15,954 bases of DNA from an uncultured Porphyromonadaceae bacterium (GTDB taxonomy: Bacteria; Bacteroidota; Bacteroidia; Bacteroidales; Muribaculaceae), in the NCBI GenBank assembly GCA_947176615.1, contig CAMWRO010000034.1, positions 1 through 15,954 of the forward strand, given 5' to 3'. Positions 1-8,577 of this stretch are shown here, one piece after another. Within the stretch, counting starts at the first letter, position 1, and each line of letters starts with the position of its first letter. A program made the translations under genes and the position numbers. Below the pieces are notes generated by a model. It made no database searches. It saw only the letters and a list, made by a program, of their open reading frames with translations, and had not been told where the DNA came from.

Positions 1-1558
1 CCATGAACAGTTCATTGCAACCTGCAAGGCTACCGGTGACATTGCCACGGGTGTGCTTGATGGTGTTCCAAGAGAGCGTACCCTGCATCGGAACGATGGC
101 TACAGGCTCTTTTCCTTCGAGAATCATGTCGAGATTGGACTTCCAGTCTTCTTCGACATATATCATTTCGGGGTCAAGGTCAGTATAGAAGGCGAAGTAG
201 CACTCATCGCTGAGACCTACGGCAGCAGGCTCCGAGGCATGGTTGATGACGATTGTCTTGAAGATGTCTTCGGTGAAAAGAGGCTCACCAAGCTCAGAAT
301 AGAACGACATCACGGTACCGTTTTCAGTGTAACCGGCGTTACCCTTACCTTCCCAACGGCCTTTGGCCTTGATTTCGGCAATCCACGGACCGCCTACACC
401 GTCGTTAAGTCCTTCAAATCCGAAGTGGAACACACCATCTGCCTCATAGGGAGTCTGGTCGACGAGTTTTGCACCGCACTCATTGGCAGGAGTCCAAGGA
501 TGACCCTCGTAGAAAGCGATGTCGCGCACATTGATGCCGCCGCCAATCCATTTTACAAGGACCTTGTGGCTTCCGCTGACAGGCTTGATTTCGAGGGCAA
601 GAGGATAAAGCATGTCGCGGAGCTCGCGTCCCACCCAGATATTGCCGATCATGTTGGCTTCGTTCACTTCGTCAATATAGATTTCAAGATAGTCGGTGAG
701 ATTCTGATTGTAGTGGTTCACCTCGACCATCATCTGCTGGAAACGGTTGTCGCCGAAATCAACAGTGCCATAGTCGACCATGAAACCGGCGCCGGTCCAT
801 CCCCAGCCTTTGTTGCCGGTCACAATGCCTTCGTCGTTGGTCTGCTCGTCAATTCTGGCCTCGGGGAAATCGGTGCCTTCGCCGACGGGAACCGCGGGAG
901 TCGAGTCATAGACCGAAACGGTGACACGCTTGTCGGCATAACGGGGGTCTTCGCTGGGCCAGCGGAGACGGATGCCGGGGTCGCCGCCCCAATCGCCGTC
1001 CTCGTCATTGATGAAATCTTCCTCGGTAAACTCGTTCTTGTAGAAGTTGATGGCAAAGATATTGCCGTTACCGCCGAAGAATGTAAGGTATACTTTCTGC
1101 TTGCCCGTGGGTTTGGTGTACTGAAGACCTCCGGTATCACCCATTATGATGCCTTCGCTGACACCGCCGTTGACGTTAAAACCCATGTTGGCGCCAAAAC
1201 GGCGGGGTATATAATAGCTTTTGTACTCGTTAAGCGGGATTTCGGTAAAGGGCATCGAGCTTTCAAAGTCGGCACCGGCATGAAGGATTGCCCAGCCGTC
1301 AGTACCCCATCCGTTGGCAAAGTCGATACTTGCTGCCTTATATACGTCACCGTCGCCAAAATCAACTTCGCCGAGACAGATTTTGGTATCGCCGCCGGTA
1401 TTGGAAACAAGGCTGTTGAGAATGTCAAACTTACCCTGCTCGATAATCTCGATGTCGGGGTTGGACGCGTTAGTCTCTATACGCAGATCCTGAGCGGATG
1501 CGCTACCGGCACACGATAGTGCCGCAAGACCCATAAAAAGAGTATAAAACTTTTTCAT
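1..1558 (-). CDS. Secreted CBM6-like carbohydrate-binding protein (3' end cut by window)
   Basis: The reading frame is open from the ATG at 1556-1558 to the window edge, giving at least 519 residues with no stop, so the C-terminus is missing. Residues 1-23 form a Sec signal peptide (MKKF start, hydrophobic core, Ala-Ser-Ala before Gln), which predicts export. Residues of about 30-180 and 240-350 look like beta-sandwich modules. The second has clear CBM family 6 features: a VDYGTVDFG stretch, a DYLEIYID stretch, and an HKVLVKW...VRDIAFYEG ending. After a linker with GPWIAEIKAKGRWEG, a further module seems to begin near residue 480 and is cut off. No catalytic domain is visible in what remains. 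I infer a glycan-binding surface or periplasmic protein of the locus; an enzyme domain in the missing part is possible. The gene has its own promoter and putative HTCS operator upstream. By eye it is lower in GC than its neighbours. Confidence 0.8.
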   Translation of the reverse strand, partial: MKKFYTLFMGLAALSCAGSASAQDLRIETNASNPDIEIIEQGKFDILNSLVSNTGGDTKICLGEVDFGDGDVYKAASIDFANGWGTDGWAILHAGADFESSMPFTEIPLNEYKSYYIPRRFGANMGFNVNGGVSEGIIMGDTGGLQYTKPTGKQKVYLTFFGGNGNIFAINFYKNEFTEEDFINDEDGDWGGDPGIRLRWPSEDPRYADKRVTVSVYDSTPAVPVGEGTDFPEARIDEQTNDEGIVTGNKGWGWTGAGFMVDYGTVDFGDNRFQQMMVEVNHYNQNLTDYLEIYIDEVNEANMIGNIWVGRELRDMLYPLALEIKPVSGSHKVLVKWIGGGINVRDIAFYEGHPWTPANECGAKLVDQTPYEADGVFHFGFEGLNDGVGGPWIAEIKAKGRWEGKGNAGYTENGTVMSFYSELGEPLFTEDIFKTIVINHASEPAAVGLSDECYFAFYTDLDPEMIYVEEDWKSNLDMILEGKEPVAIVPMQGTLSWNTIKHTRGNVTGSLAGCNELFM

Positions 1559-1613
1559 GATAATGTTTTTGGTTGTTTATAATAAATAGTTGATTAATCG
1601 GGATTGACAATCG

Positions 1614-1621
1614 CAAATTTA
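1614..1621 (-). promoter_or_regulatory. -7 promoter box of the CBM6 gene
   Basis: On the minus strand these bases read TAAATTTG, a perfect match to the Bacteroidales -7 consensus TAnnTTTG. Transcription would begin near 1607, leaving an A-rich leader of roughly 50 nt before the ATG at 1558. No TTTG -33 element is visible at the usual spacing, which fits an activator-dependent promoter. The box lies exactly 31 nt downstream of the bipartite element at 1653-1681. Confidence 0.65.
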
Positions 1622-1652
1622 TGAAACATTCAATCCACGCGCATAACACAAT

Positions 1653-1681
1653 GGGTTCAATAAATTGCTTTCTCGTGTCAA
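1653..1681 (-). promoter_or_regulatory. Putative HTCS operator, copy 2 (CBM6 gene)
   Basis: On the minus strand this is TTGACACGA (1681-1673), 12 unrelated bases, then TTGAACCC (1660-1653). Both half-sites, the 12-nt gap and the 31-nt distance to the -7 box are identical to the copy at 13794-13822. The half-sites share TTGA and lie 21 bp apart (two helical turns), the geometry of AraC-family direct-repeat operators. The element is intergenic, so coding constraint does not explain it. That the local HTCS binds it is inference. Confidence 0.7.
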
Positions 1682-1698
1682 CCCCGATAAAAAATCGC

Positions 1699-3645
1699 TC
1701 AACGGTAGCAATCGGTGCGGAAAGGAGCTACGGGGAGCCCGTCGGAACCATAGAGATTGCATGCGGGATTGTCGGCCCAACCGTAGCGCACGGCCACGGG
1801 ATGTTTCACTCCGGGGGCGGTAACGGTGATGACATTCTTCTCAACGGTGACATCGGCGGGATGGAACTGCATGTCGGCACCACACACGACAAATCCGGTC
1901 GGCTTGTCGCCCTTGACAGTCACGGGACGGTCCATCGTGATGACAGCCTTGTCGCCCTTGACCTTCATCGACTCGAAACGTGGTGCGGCACAGGTTCCTT
2001 TTCCGTAGGTGCCGGCAAGAGCAGCACGGGCGAGACGGGCGCCCACCTCCTGCTTGTTCTTGGGATGTATATCATATGCCTCGCCTATGTCGATTGCGAC
2101 AGCCATGCCGGTGTTGTCGAGCTGAAGCGCATTGGCCTGAGCCTCGCGCAGATGTGCCCAAGTCGAGCCGGGCTGCACGTCGTGGCGTTCAAGGAAGTTG
2201 GCAAGCTGCACAAAATAGAACGGCATATCCTTGCCCCAATCGTCGCGCCAGTTGTTGATCATGGCTTGGAAAAGCGGGGTGTACTGTTCCCAACGGTCGA
2301 CATTGGACTCTCCCTGATACCATATCGCGCCGCGCACGGGGAAATTTTTCAGCGGATGAATCATTGAATTGTAAAGATTGCCGGGATAGTTCTGACTGGC
2401 GGGAGTCTCGGGTTTGCGCGGCTGCTCGGCACGGGGCACACCGATGTGGTAACCCCATTGTCCCGCAAGCGACACGCGGTCGTCACCCATACCGATTGAC
2501 AGTTCCGATGCATCGCCGCATATTCCGCCTGTGCCGCTCTCGTCCTGAACCTTGACCGCCACAAGCGCCTTTCCGGCCTTTACGAGCGACGCGGGAACCT
2601 TGTAGCTGCGCGGAATCCAGTAACCGCCGCCTCGGCCCACCTCGACACCGTTGAAATAGGTCACATCCTCATCGTCTACTTTCCCGACATTGAGAGTCAG
2701 CTCCTTGCCTTCCCATGCCTCGGGAATCTCGACAACGCGCTGGAACCACACCGTGCCGTCATAGTCGGGCAACCCTTTGTATTCCATCGCGCCGGGAAGG
2801 TCCATTGTCGCCCACCCCTGTTGAGGGACTTCGGCCCACACGGCCCTGTCGCCGTCCATGCCGGGGTCACAGGCGTTCATATCCCGCATCCACTGATTCA
2901 TGTCGCGCTCATGCTTGGCCTTGAGTTTTTCCATGTCACCGCCACAGGCTGCAATCTCCGTGGCGTGACGGTCGATGTCGACCACATGCTGCAAAGTCGG
3001 AACCGAAGTCCAAGCCTCGGCTGGAGTACCGCCCCACGAAGTATCGATTACACCGACGGGCACTTTCAGCCTGTCGGCAAGCGCACGGGCATAGAAATAG
3101 GCCACGGCCGAGAAATTCTCGACACTCGCGGGGGAACACTCGGCCCACCCGTCGCCGGTCACTTCGAGTTCCGAGGCATCGCGCGGTGTCGTCGACACCA
3201 CCCGCTTTACCTGAAGAAGGCGGATTGAGGGATGGTCGGCAGCGGCAAGCTCCTGCTCCCAGTTCATCACTTTGCCCCAGCCCTTGACCTGCATCTCCAT
3301 ATTGGATTGCCCGGAACAGAGCCACACTTCGCCCGAAACCACATTGTTCAGCGTCAGATCGTCACCGTCGCTGACAGTCAGCGTGAACGGGCCGCCGGCT
3401 TTAGGCGTCGGGACTGTAAGGGAAAATTCACCCGCACTGTTAACCTTGGCTGTATATTGTTTCTTATTCCAGCCGGGGGTCACGGTCACTGTGCTGCCGG
3501 GACGGGAAGAATGTCCCGAGACAACGAGTCCGGAGTTCTGTTGCACAATCATGTTGTCGCTGAAATAGGCCGGAAGTTTTACCTCGGCATAACCAGCATG
3601 ACTCACCATCCCTGCGGCAAACAAGGAAAATAAATATCGTTTCAT
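1699..3645 (-). CDS. Secreted SGNH acetylesterase, sialate O-acetylesterase family
   Basis: This 648-residue protein has a signal peptide (about residues 1-20, ending GYA before Glu). It has the SGNH hydrolase blocks of the sialate 9-O-acetylesterase family: GQSNM with nucleophile Ser114, SWGGTPAEAW with the block-II Gly near 206, WYQGESN with Asn448, and DIHP with Asp525 and His527. The order and spacing are normal for the family, and no key residue is missing. A second beta-sandwich (about residues 265-400, galactose-binding-like) is inserted between blocks II and III, as in many long members. The family removes acetyl esters from sialic acids or from plant polysaccharides such as xylan and xyloglucan. 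No sialidase or sialic-acid gene is near, so I infer a role in de-acetylating the plant or host glycan attacked by the neighbouring glycosidases. It is the last gene of the operon, 28 bp after the GH2. The true substrate cannot be read from the sequence. Confidence 0.88.
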   Translation of the reverse strand: MKRYLFSLFAAGMVSHAGYAEVKLPAYFSDNMIVQQNSGLVVSGHSSRPGSTVTVTPGWNKKQYTAKVNSAGEFSLTVPTPKAGGPFTLTVSDGDDLTLNNVVSGEVWLCSGQSNMEMQVKGWGKVMNWEQELAAADHPSIRLLQVKRVVSTTPRDASELEVTGDGWAECSPASVENFSAVAYFYARALADRLKVPVGVIDTSWGGTPAEAWTSVPTLQHVVDIDRHATEIAACGGDMEKLKAKHERDMNQWMRDMNACDPGMDGDRAVWAEVPQQGWATMDLPGAMEYKGLPDYDGTVWFQRVVEIPEAWEGKELTLNVGKVDDEDVTYFNGVEVGRGGGYWIPRSYKVPASLVKAGKALVAVKVQDESGTGGICGDASELSIGMGDDRVSLAGQWGYHIGVPRAEQPRKPETPASQNYPGNLYNSMIHPLKNFPVRGAIWYQGESNVDRWEQYTPLFQAMINNWRDDWGKDMPFYFVQLANFLERHDVQPGSTWAHLREAQANALQLDNTGMAVAIDIGEAYDIHPKNKQEVGARLARAALAGTYGKGTCAAPRFESMKVKGDKAVITMDRPVTVKGDKPTGFVVCGADMQFHPADVTVEKNVITVTAPGVKHPVAVRYGWADNPACNLYGSDGLPVAPFRTDCYR

Positions 3646-3673
3646 TATAATGGAATTTGTTATTTGAAATCCG

Positions 3674-6556
3674 TTATTTTTTAACTGACCTCACCGTGGC
3701 CGTGCCCGGTTTGAGACCGGGAGAAGTTACAGTTACGGTGATGGGGCCGGGAGTAAAGGTGGTGCGCACGGCCGCACGGATCAGTCCACCCTCGGCCTGA
3801 AGCTCGGGGTCGCCGGGGGCGTGATAACCCATATCCTTCCCGTCGGTAACATAGAAATTGTAACCGCCTTTGTAGACCCCCTCCCCGTCCACGTCGAAAC
3901 GGAGCAGATTATCGGCACGGGGACACCAGTTGCCATCCTTGTCAACGACACGGGCGGTGACGACGACTGCGTCGCTGCCATTGGCGCGCAACGGGAAAGC
4001 GGTTCCCGAGGGGGTGGGAGAATTGGATTCGACAGTCACTTCCACGGCATAGGGGTCGCCCGCAGTGACAGCCGACTCGCGGCACACGGGATTGCCGTCG
4101 GCATCGAGGCCGACCGCCTCGATGGTGCCCGGTTCCCAAGCCACATCCTTCCACACGCAACGACGCGTGCGGCTGTCGGGGGTGACTGAACCGAGTGAAC
4201 GCCCGTTGAGAAACAGTTCCACGCGGGGACAGTTGCTCCAAGCATTGACATCGACGACTCCCGAGTAGTTCCAGTGGGATTGCAACGCCACGCCGGGGCG
4301 GCGGTCATAGCTGTTCCAGAGAGCGTCGCGATAGATGCGGTATTTCAGCTTGGGGATGCGCGAGCCGTCCATCGCACAGGAGCCGAGGCTTTTCTGGTCG
4401 CGGCGGCCGTTGAGATAGATGGTATATCCCTCGCCGTAGGTCTCGGCGAGCATCCAGTCAATCCACCCGCAGGCGCGATTGTCAAGATTGTCAAGATAGT
4501 TATCGACATAATACTGCGAAAACTTCACTTCGTTGTCATAGTCGTCGCGGGCAATGCAGAAACTCGGGTCGCCGTTCCAGTTGGTTCCGTAGACCTCGGT
4601 GTTTATCGACGGTGCGCGGTCATCTTTCCAGTACCAGTTGGTATAGCCGACCACGATATTTTCGGCCTCGTCCCACTCGGGAGGATAGCCGTCGCGGTTA
4701 AGAACGATGCGCGGTGCGATAAAGTCATGTTTTTTCACCTCGGCGAGAGTGCGCGACGGGAGATAGCGGTCGCCGTCGCGGGCAAGACCGTTGTTGGACT
4801 CCCACACTATCACCGACGGATGGTTGCGGAAGGCAATGACGGCATCGCGGTCATATTCCTGCTTGTAGGTGCAGGCCGGCTCGTTTTTCAACGACCACTC
4901 GTTGTCGCCGCTGTTGAGAATCAGCATGACACCATACTCGTCACAAGCCTCGACCGCCTCGTAGAACGGCGGCTGGTGCCCGACGCGGAAAGTGTTGCCG
5001 CCGCAGTCGGCGATGCGCTTGACATCATCCCACCTCATCGCCACCGGGACAGCGGCCCCGAGGCCGGGATAGCTGTTGCGGTAGCCGAATCCGCGCAGGA
5101 TTGTCTTCTCACCGTTGACATAGCAATAATCTTTATCCCAAGTGACGGTGCGGATGCCCATCTTCTCGACAACGCGGTCTTTCAGCTTGCCGTCGACATA
5201 GACCGAATTTTCGACAGTATAGAGATACGGGCCTCCCGAAGGGGAACCGACAGGATACCACAGATTCGGGTTGTCAAGAGGGCCCGAGAAATCAAACCGG
5301 CCTGTCTCACCGGCGGCGACACGGGAGGTCGCTGCGCGCGAGAACACAGTTTTCCCCTCCTTGTCCTTCAACGCCGTAACGAGACGCACCTCCTTATCGT
5401 TTTCCGAGGCATTCTCGACCCGGGTGACAAAGCGCAACACGGCCTGACGCGGCGTGGCCGACACGGTGCCGAAATATGTCCCCCACTTTCCGTGAGGGGC
5501 ATAGGTGTTAAAGGGAATATGCACGTCACTCTTGGCACAGAGCCACACCGGGGAGACAATGCCCCCCATCGCCTGCCCGAAACCTTCGTTTTCGGCAAAC
5601 TCGGGATAGGTGAAAAATGTGTCTCGGGAGTTGGAGACGCGCACGGCAATCTGATTTTCCTTTCCCCACTCGACATAGGGGGTGATGTTGACCGCAAAGG
5701 GGATTGAGCTGCCGACATGGGTAACGTCGGACGGCTGCTGAACCGCCGAGGTGGTCATGTTGACGGGATGACCGTTGACATAGAGGGTCATTCCTATATT
5801 TACCCCGTTGAACCGCAGGAACAACTGCTTTCCGCGGTCACTGCGGGAGATTTTTACCTTTTTGCGGTACCAAGCCTCGCCACGCCAGCACAATTCACCC
5901 TTGGTTGAGTTGAGATAGGTGTCGCGCTCGTTGTAACAGTGGGGAATCCCCACCTGTTCCCATCCGCTGTCGTCGAAACCCGATGATGACAGCAGCGAGG
6001 GGGAGAAACCGTCGTCACCTGCGACAGGATTCACGACAATCTCGCTGAACGGCCGCGGCGACTTCACGCGCAGCAAGCGGTACTCGCCGTCAATATCGAC
6101 AGTCAGCGAGGTGTCGGTGATGCGTTCCACATATCCGAAAGTCTCCCCGACGGCGGCAAGGTCATTGGTCTTGTTGGCGACACAGGGGCGCGTCACGCCG
6201 CCGTCGCTCAACCGGATCCATGTCTCTCCGTCAAGACTTCCCTCGATATCCACCGAGGCCGAAGTGACGGCATCGCCGGCATAGTGCAGCGTGACCGATT
6301 CCAGTCGGCAGGGGTCGTGAAGGTCGATGGTCAGCGGGACTGACGCATCGGGAGTCCAGTCGCGGGTCTTGTCACCGTCGGTCAGCTCCGACACACTGCG
6401 GGGCCCCACGCTGACAAGCGACTTGGGGGCAAGGTTGGCATCGGTGCGCACTATCTTGGAGAAACGCCACGGAGTGCCACCCATGTCAATCATTTTCTGT
6501 GCCGACAGAGGCATTGCCGACAGCAGTGCGCCGGCCAGCAGACAGGAATATCTCAT
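3674..6556 (-). CDS. Glycoside hydrolase family 2 enzyme with atypical acid/base region
   Basis: This 960-residue secreted protein has a signal peptide of about 19 residues (ending LSA before Gln). Its order of parts is: first GH2 strand (GGTPWRFS, residues 26-33); an inserted discoidin-like (F5/8 type C) segment (about 45-175); the rest of the GH2 jelly-roll (DDSGWEQVGIPHCYNERDTY, about 185-350); an Ig-like domain (355-470); a TIM barrel (480-745); a DUF4982-like beta domain (755-825); and a C-terminal Ig-like domain (835-955). The nucleophile is evident: Glu654 in TEVYG. The acid/base site is not canonical. GH2 enzymes normally have WxxxNE after HPS, but here the run is HPSVIVWESNNG, with Asn589-Gly590 in place of Asn-Glu. 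The protein may act on beta-galactosides or another linkage, use Glu586 or another acid, or bind without cleaving. Its start overlaps the stop of the upstream gene (ATGA at 6553-6556), which implies translational coupling. Confidence 0.85.
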   Translation of the reverse strand: MRYSCLLAGALLSAMPLSAQKMIDMGGTPWRFSKIVRTDANLAPKSLVSVGPRSVSELTDGDKTRDWTPDASVPLTIDLHDPCRLESVTLHYAGDAVTSASVDIEGSLDGETWIRLSDGGVTRPCVANKTNDLAAVGETFGYVERITDTSLTVDIDGEYRLLRVKSPRPFSEIVVNPVAGDDGFSPSLLSSSGFDDSGWEQVGIPHCYNERDTYLNSTKGELCWRGEAWYRKKVKISRSDRGKQLFLRFNGVNIGMTLYVNGHPVNMTTSAVQQPSDVTHVGSSIPFAVNITPYVEWGKENQIAVRVSNSRDTFFTYPEFAENEGFGQAMGGIVSPVWLCAKSDVHIPFNTYAPHGKWGTYFGTVSATPRQAVLRFVTRVENASENDKEVRLVTALKDKEGKTVFSRAATSRVAAGETGRFDFSGPLDNPNLWYPVGSPSGGPYLYTVENSVYVDGKLKDRVVEKMGIRTVTWDKDYCYVNGEKTILRGFGYRNSYPGLGAAVPVAMRWDDVKRIADCGGNTFRVGHQPPFYEAVEACDEYGVMLILNSGDNEWSLKNEPACTYKQEYDRDAVIAFRNHPSVIVWESNNGLARDGDRYLPSRTLAEVKKHDFIAPRIVLNRDGYPPEWDEAENIVVGYTNWYWKDDRAPSINTEVYGTNWNGDPSFCIARDDYDNEVKFSQYYVDNYLDNLDNRACGWIDWMLAETYGEGYTIYLNGRRDQKSLGSCAMDGSRIPKLKYRIYRDALWNSYDRRPGVALQSHWNYSGVVDVNAWSNCPRVELFLNGRSLGSVTPDSRTRRCVWKDVAWEPGTIEAVGLDADGNPVCRESAVTAGDPYAVEVTVESNSPTPSGTAFPLRANGSDAVVVTARVVDKDGNWCPRADNLLRFDVDGEGVYKGGYNFYVTDGKDMGYHAPGDPELQAEGGLIRAAVRTTFTPGPITVTVTSPGLKPGTATVRSVKK

Positions 6557-8553
6557 TTCACTACAATTTTAAGCGTTACGGTTTCACCACCGGCGGTCAG
6601 CCGGGCCACATAGGCACCCGAGGCAAGCGCGGGCACCGTCGAGCCGTTGCCGCTGACCGGCTGCGAAACAGCCACATGACCGTCGGGGGCAAATATTTCG
6701 AGCAGCCCGTCACCGTCGAGGCGATAGGAGAGAACGCCGTCAATCATGTCAAGGCCGAGAGCCGAACCGTCGGTTTCCACCCCGTCAATTCCCGACAGGG
6801 CAGCGGTAAACGAGCCGGTTGCAAACGCGCCGCTGGCATTGGCGTTGTCGATGGCCTGAACACCCCACTCATAGTCACCCGACGCGGCAAGACGGGCCTT
6901 GTAGACACAGCCGCGCACCTCGCCCGAAACCTTGGCGACTTTTACAAATCCTGTCGCACGGTCAGCGGGAACCGTCATCGAGACCGCCTCACTTCCCTTG
7001 CGCTTGATATAGACGTTATAGCGGAGGGCCGAGGCCGGGGTAACATCGTCGGTCGCAGGATTCCATGTCAGTTCCACTGTCCCGGCAGCCTCGTCGACGC
7101 GGGCCGAGAGTCCCGAGGGAGCTGAGGGAGCGGCATTGGCGGTCGCCCCTTTCGACGCGCTGTCGTTATGGTAAAGCTCGGCGAGGCAACCCGACGTGCA
7201 ACCGCCGTTGGCCCATCCCGAGAGCCATGCGTCAAGGAAACCGTCGTTGTCATAGTCGACGAGGTGCTGGGCGCCGTGGGTGACGCGGCTGAAATGGCCG
7301 GTTTTGCCGAAAAGGTCGTCATAGTGGGCGCCATAGGACTTGAAAGTCATGTCACCGCCGTTGACATAGAGCCATGTGGTGTGCTCGTGGGACGCACCGT
7401 GTCCGCCGACAAGGATATCGGGCCAGCCGTCGTGGTTGACATCGCCCACCGAAATCTGCGCGCCGTCAATCCCCTCGAATGTAGCCGACTCGGCTTTTTC
7501 AAACCTGCGGCCGCCCATGTTGCGGTAAATGTTGAAATGTTTCGCGCCGGTGTTGAAATATTTGCCGGGCATCACGAGGTCGGCGAGTCCGTCGTTGTCG
7601 AGGTCATATACGGTACATGACGCATCGGTCACGTCGATAAATTTATTGGCGGTGTCCTCGGTGAAAGTACCGTCGCCGTTGTTCCAGTAGATATGGGTCT
7701 CGGACGCGCGTGTCGAGCCGTAGCCTGTCGACAACAGGTCGAGCAGTCCGTCGCCGTCGAGATCACAGAACTCCACGCTGCCGTCGGTCAGGCCGTGGAA
7801 AGGCGCATCCCCGAGAGGCGACTCCTGAAGTTCAAACCGCTCACCGCCGATGTTGCGGTAGAGGTAGACGGCGCGCACAGCCTCCTCGGGCTCGTCGCTG
7901 ACCATGCGGGCAGCCTCGTCAAATCCGGTCATGACCAAGTCGACATAACCGTCGTTGTCATAGTCTCCGGCCGAAACCCAGTTGTGACCCTTGCCGCCGT
8001 TGCGGCCGTTGAAAAGAGGACGCAGGCCGTTCTCGGCCATCTCCTCAAAAACAATCTTGCCGTCGGCACCTATACCTTTATTAATATATACACGCGCGAC
8101 AATCCTGTCAAGGCGAGTCTTGTCATTGTCCCAGCCGTAGCCATAGTCGGCAATACCGACGAGAACCATGTCGAGAAGACCGTCATTGTTTATATCCATC
8201 CACACGGGGCAGGAGAAAGCTGTCGCGCGGAACGGTGCGACATTCATGCGGGCAAAAGTCCCGTCGCCGCTGTTGAGATAGAGGCTCGACTGAATCGACG
8301 AGCCGCTGACATGGGTGTCGACATCAGAGTAATACAGATCCATAAATCCGTCGTTGTCACAATCACCCCACGCGACACCGGTGAACTGAGTGTGGTAGAA
8401 CGACCCGGCAGGCCGGTCGCCGCGGGCAGTCTGCGCGGGAACAGGTTTCGCCACCTTGGTAAATTTCACATTGTCAGTGACAGCCGTCTGCGCGGCCGAG
8501 GTCCCGGCAGCGACGGCCGTGAGCATCATGGCAGTATATAAGGTCTTTTTCAT
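6553..8553 (-). CDS. FG-GAP/VCBS seven-loop propeller protein with FnIII and T9SS-like tail
   Basis: This 666-residue protein has a signal peptide of about 20 residues. I count seven calcium-loop repeats of the DxDxDG type, starting near residues 64, 120, 198, 264, 317, 371 and 433 (for example DCDNDGFMD, DYDNDGYVD, DLDGDGLLD). Seven such loops match an integrin-alpha-like seven-bladed beta-propeller. A fibronectin type III domain follows (about 476-587, APSAPSGLSA...VELTWNPATD). Residues of about 604-666 resemble a T9SS type A sorting domain (LEIFAPDGHV..., SGAYVARL, ending LKIVVK). No catalytic motif is recognised. I infer a cell-surface glycan-binding or scaffold protein. It lies 24 bp after the GH43 gene and overlaps the GH2 start by 4 bp, so its product is probably made in step with that enzyme. 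Alternatives are an unrecognised lyase or a lectin. Confidence 0.85.
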   Translation of the reverse strand: MKKTLYTAMMLTAVAAGTSAAQTAVTDNVKFTKVAKPVPAQTARGDRPAGSFYHTQFTGVAWGDCDNDGFMDLYYSDVDTHVSGSSIQSSLYLNSGDGTFARMNVAPFRATAFSCPVWMDINNDGLLDMVLVGIADYGYGWDNDKTRLDRIVARVYINKGIGADGKIVFEEMAENGLRPLFNGRNGGKGHNWVSAGDYDNDGYVDLVMTGFDEAARMVSDEPEEAVRAVYLYRNIGGERFELQESPLGDAPFHGLTDGSVEFCDLDGDGLLDLLSTGYGSTRASETHIYWNNGDGTFTEDTANKFIDVTDASCTVYDLDNDGLADLVMPGKYFNTGAKHFNIYRNMGGRRFEKAESATFEGIDGAQISVGDVNHDGWPDILVGGHGASHEHTTWLYVNGGDMTFKSYGAHYDDLFGKTGHFSRVTHGAQHLVDYDNDGFLDAWLSGWANGGCTSGCLAELYHNDSASKGATANAAPSAPSGLSARVDEAAGTVELTWNPATDDVTPASALRYNVYIKRKGSEAVSMTVPADRATGFVKVAKVSGEVRGCVYKARLAASGDYEWGVQAIDNANASGAFATGSFTAALSGIDGVETDGSALGLDMIDGVLSYRLDGDGLLEIFAPDGHVAVSQPVSGNGSTVPALASGAYVARLTAGGETVTLKIVVK

Positions 8554-8577
8554 TGTTCAGAAAAAATTTTTCGTGAG

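Noticed and set aside
53..1519. Long plus-strand open frame (488 codons) opposite the CBM6 gene
   Set aside because: It is antisense to a gene with a clear signal peptide, CBM6 motifs and a promoter. Its translation shows no recognisable domain and arises from codon bias on the real strand.
1685..1697. CGAT-AAAAA-ATCG hairpin after the esterase stop
   Set aside because: The stem is only 4 bp and the T run lies in the loop rather than after the stem, so I do not call it a terminator.
1699..3645. Sialic-acid catabolism locus
   Set aside because: The esterase family name suggests sialate, but no sialidase, epimerase or lyase is present. The other enzymes point to galactans.
4274..5707. Long plus-strand open frame (477 codons) opposite the GH2 gene
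   Set aside because: It lies wholly inside the well-supported GH2 on the other strand, and its protein has no family features. It is a shadow of GC-rich codons.
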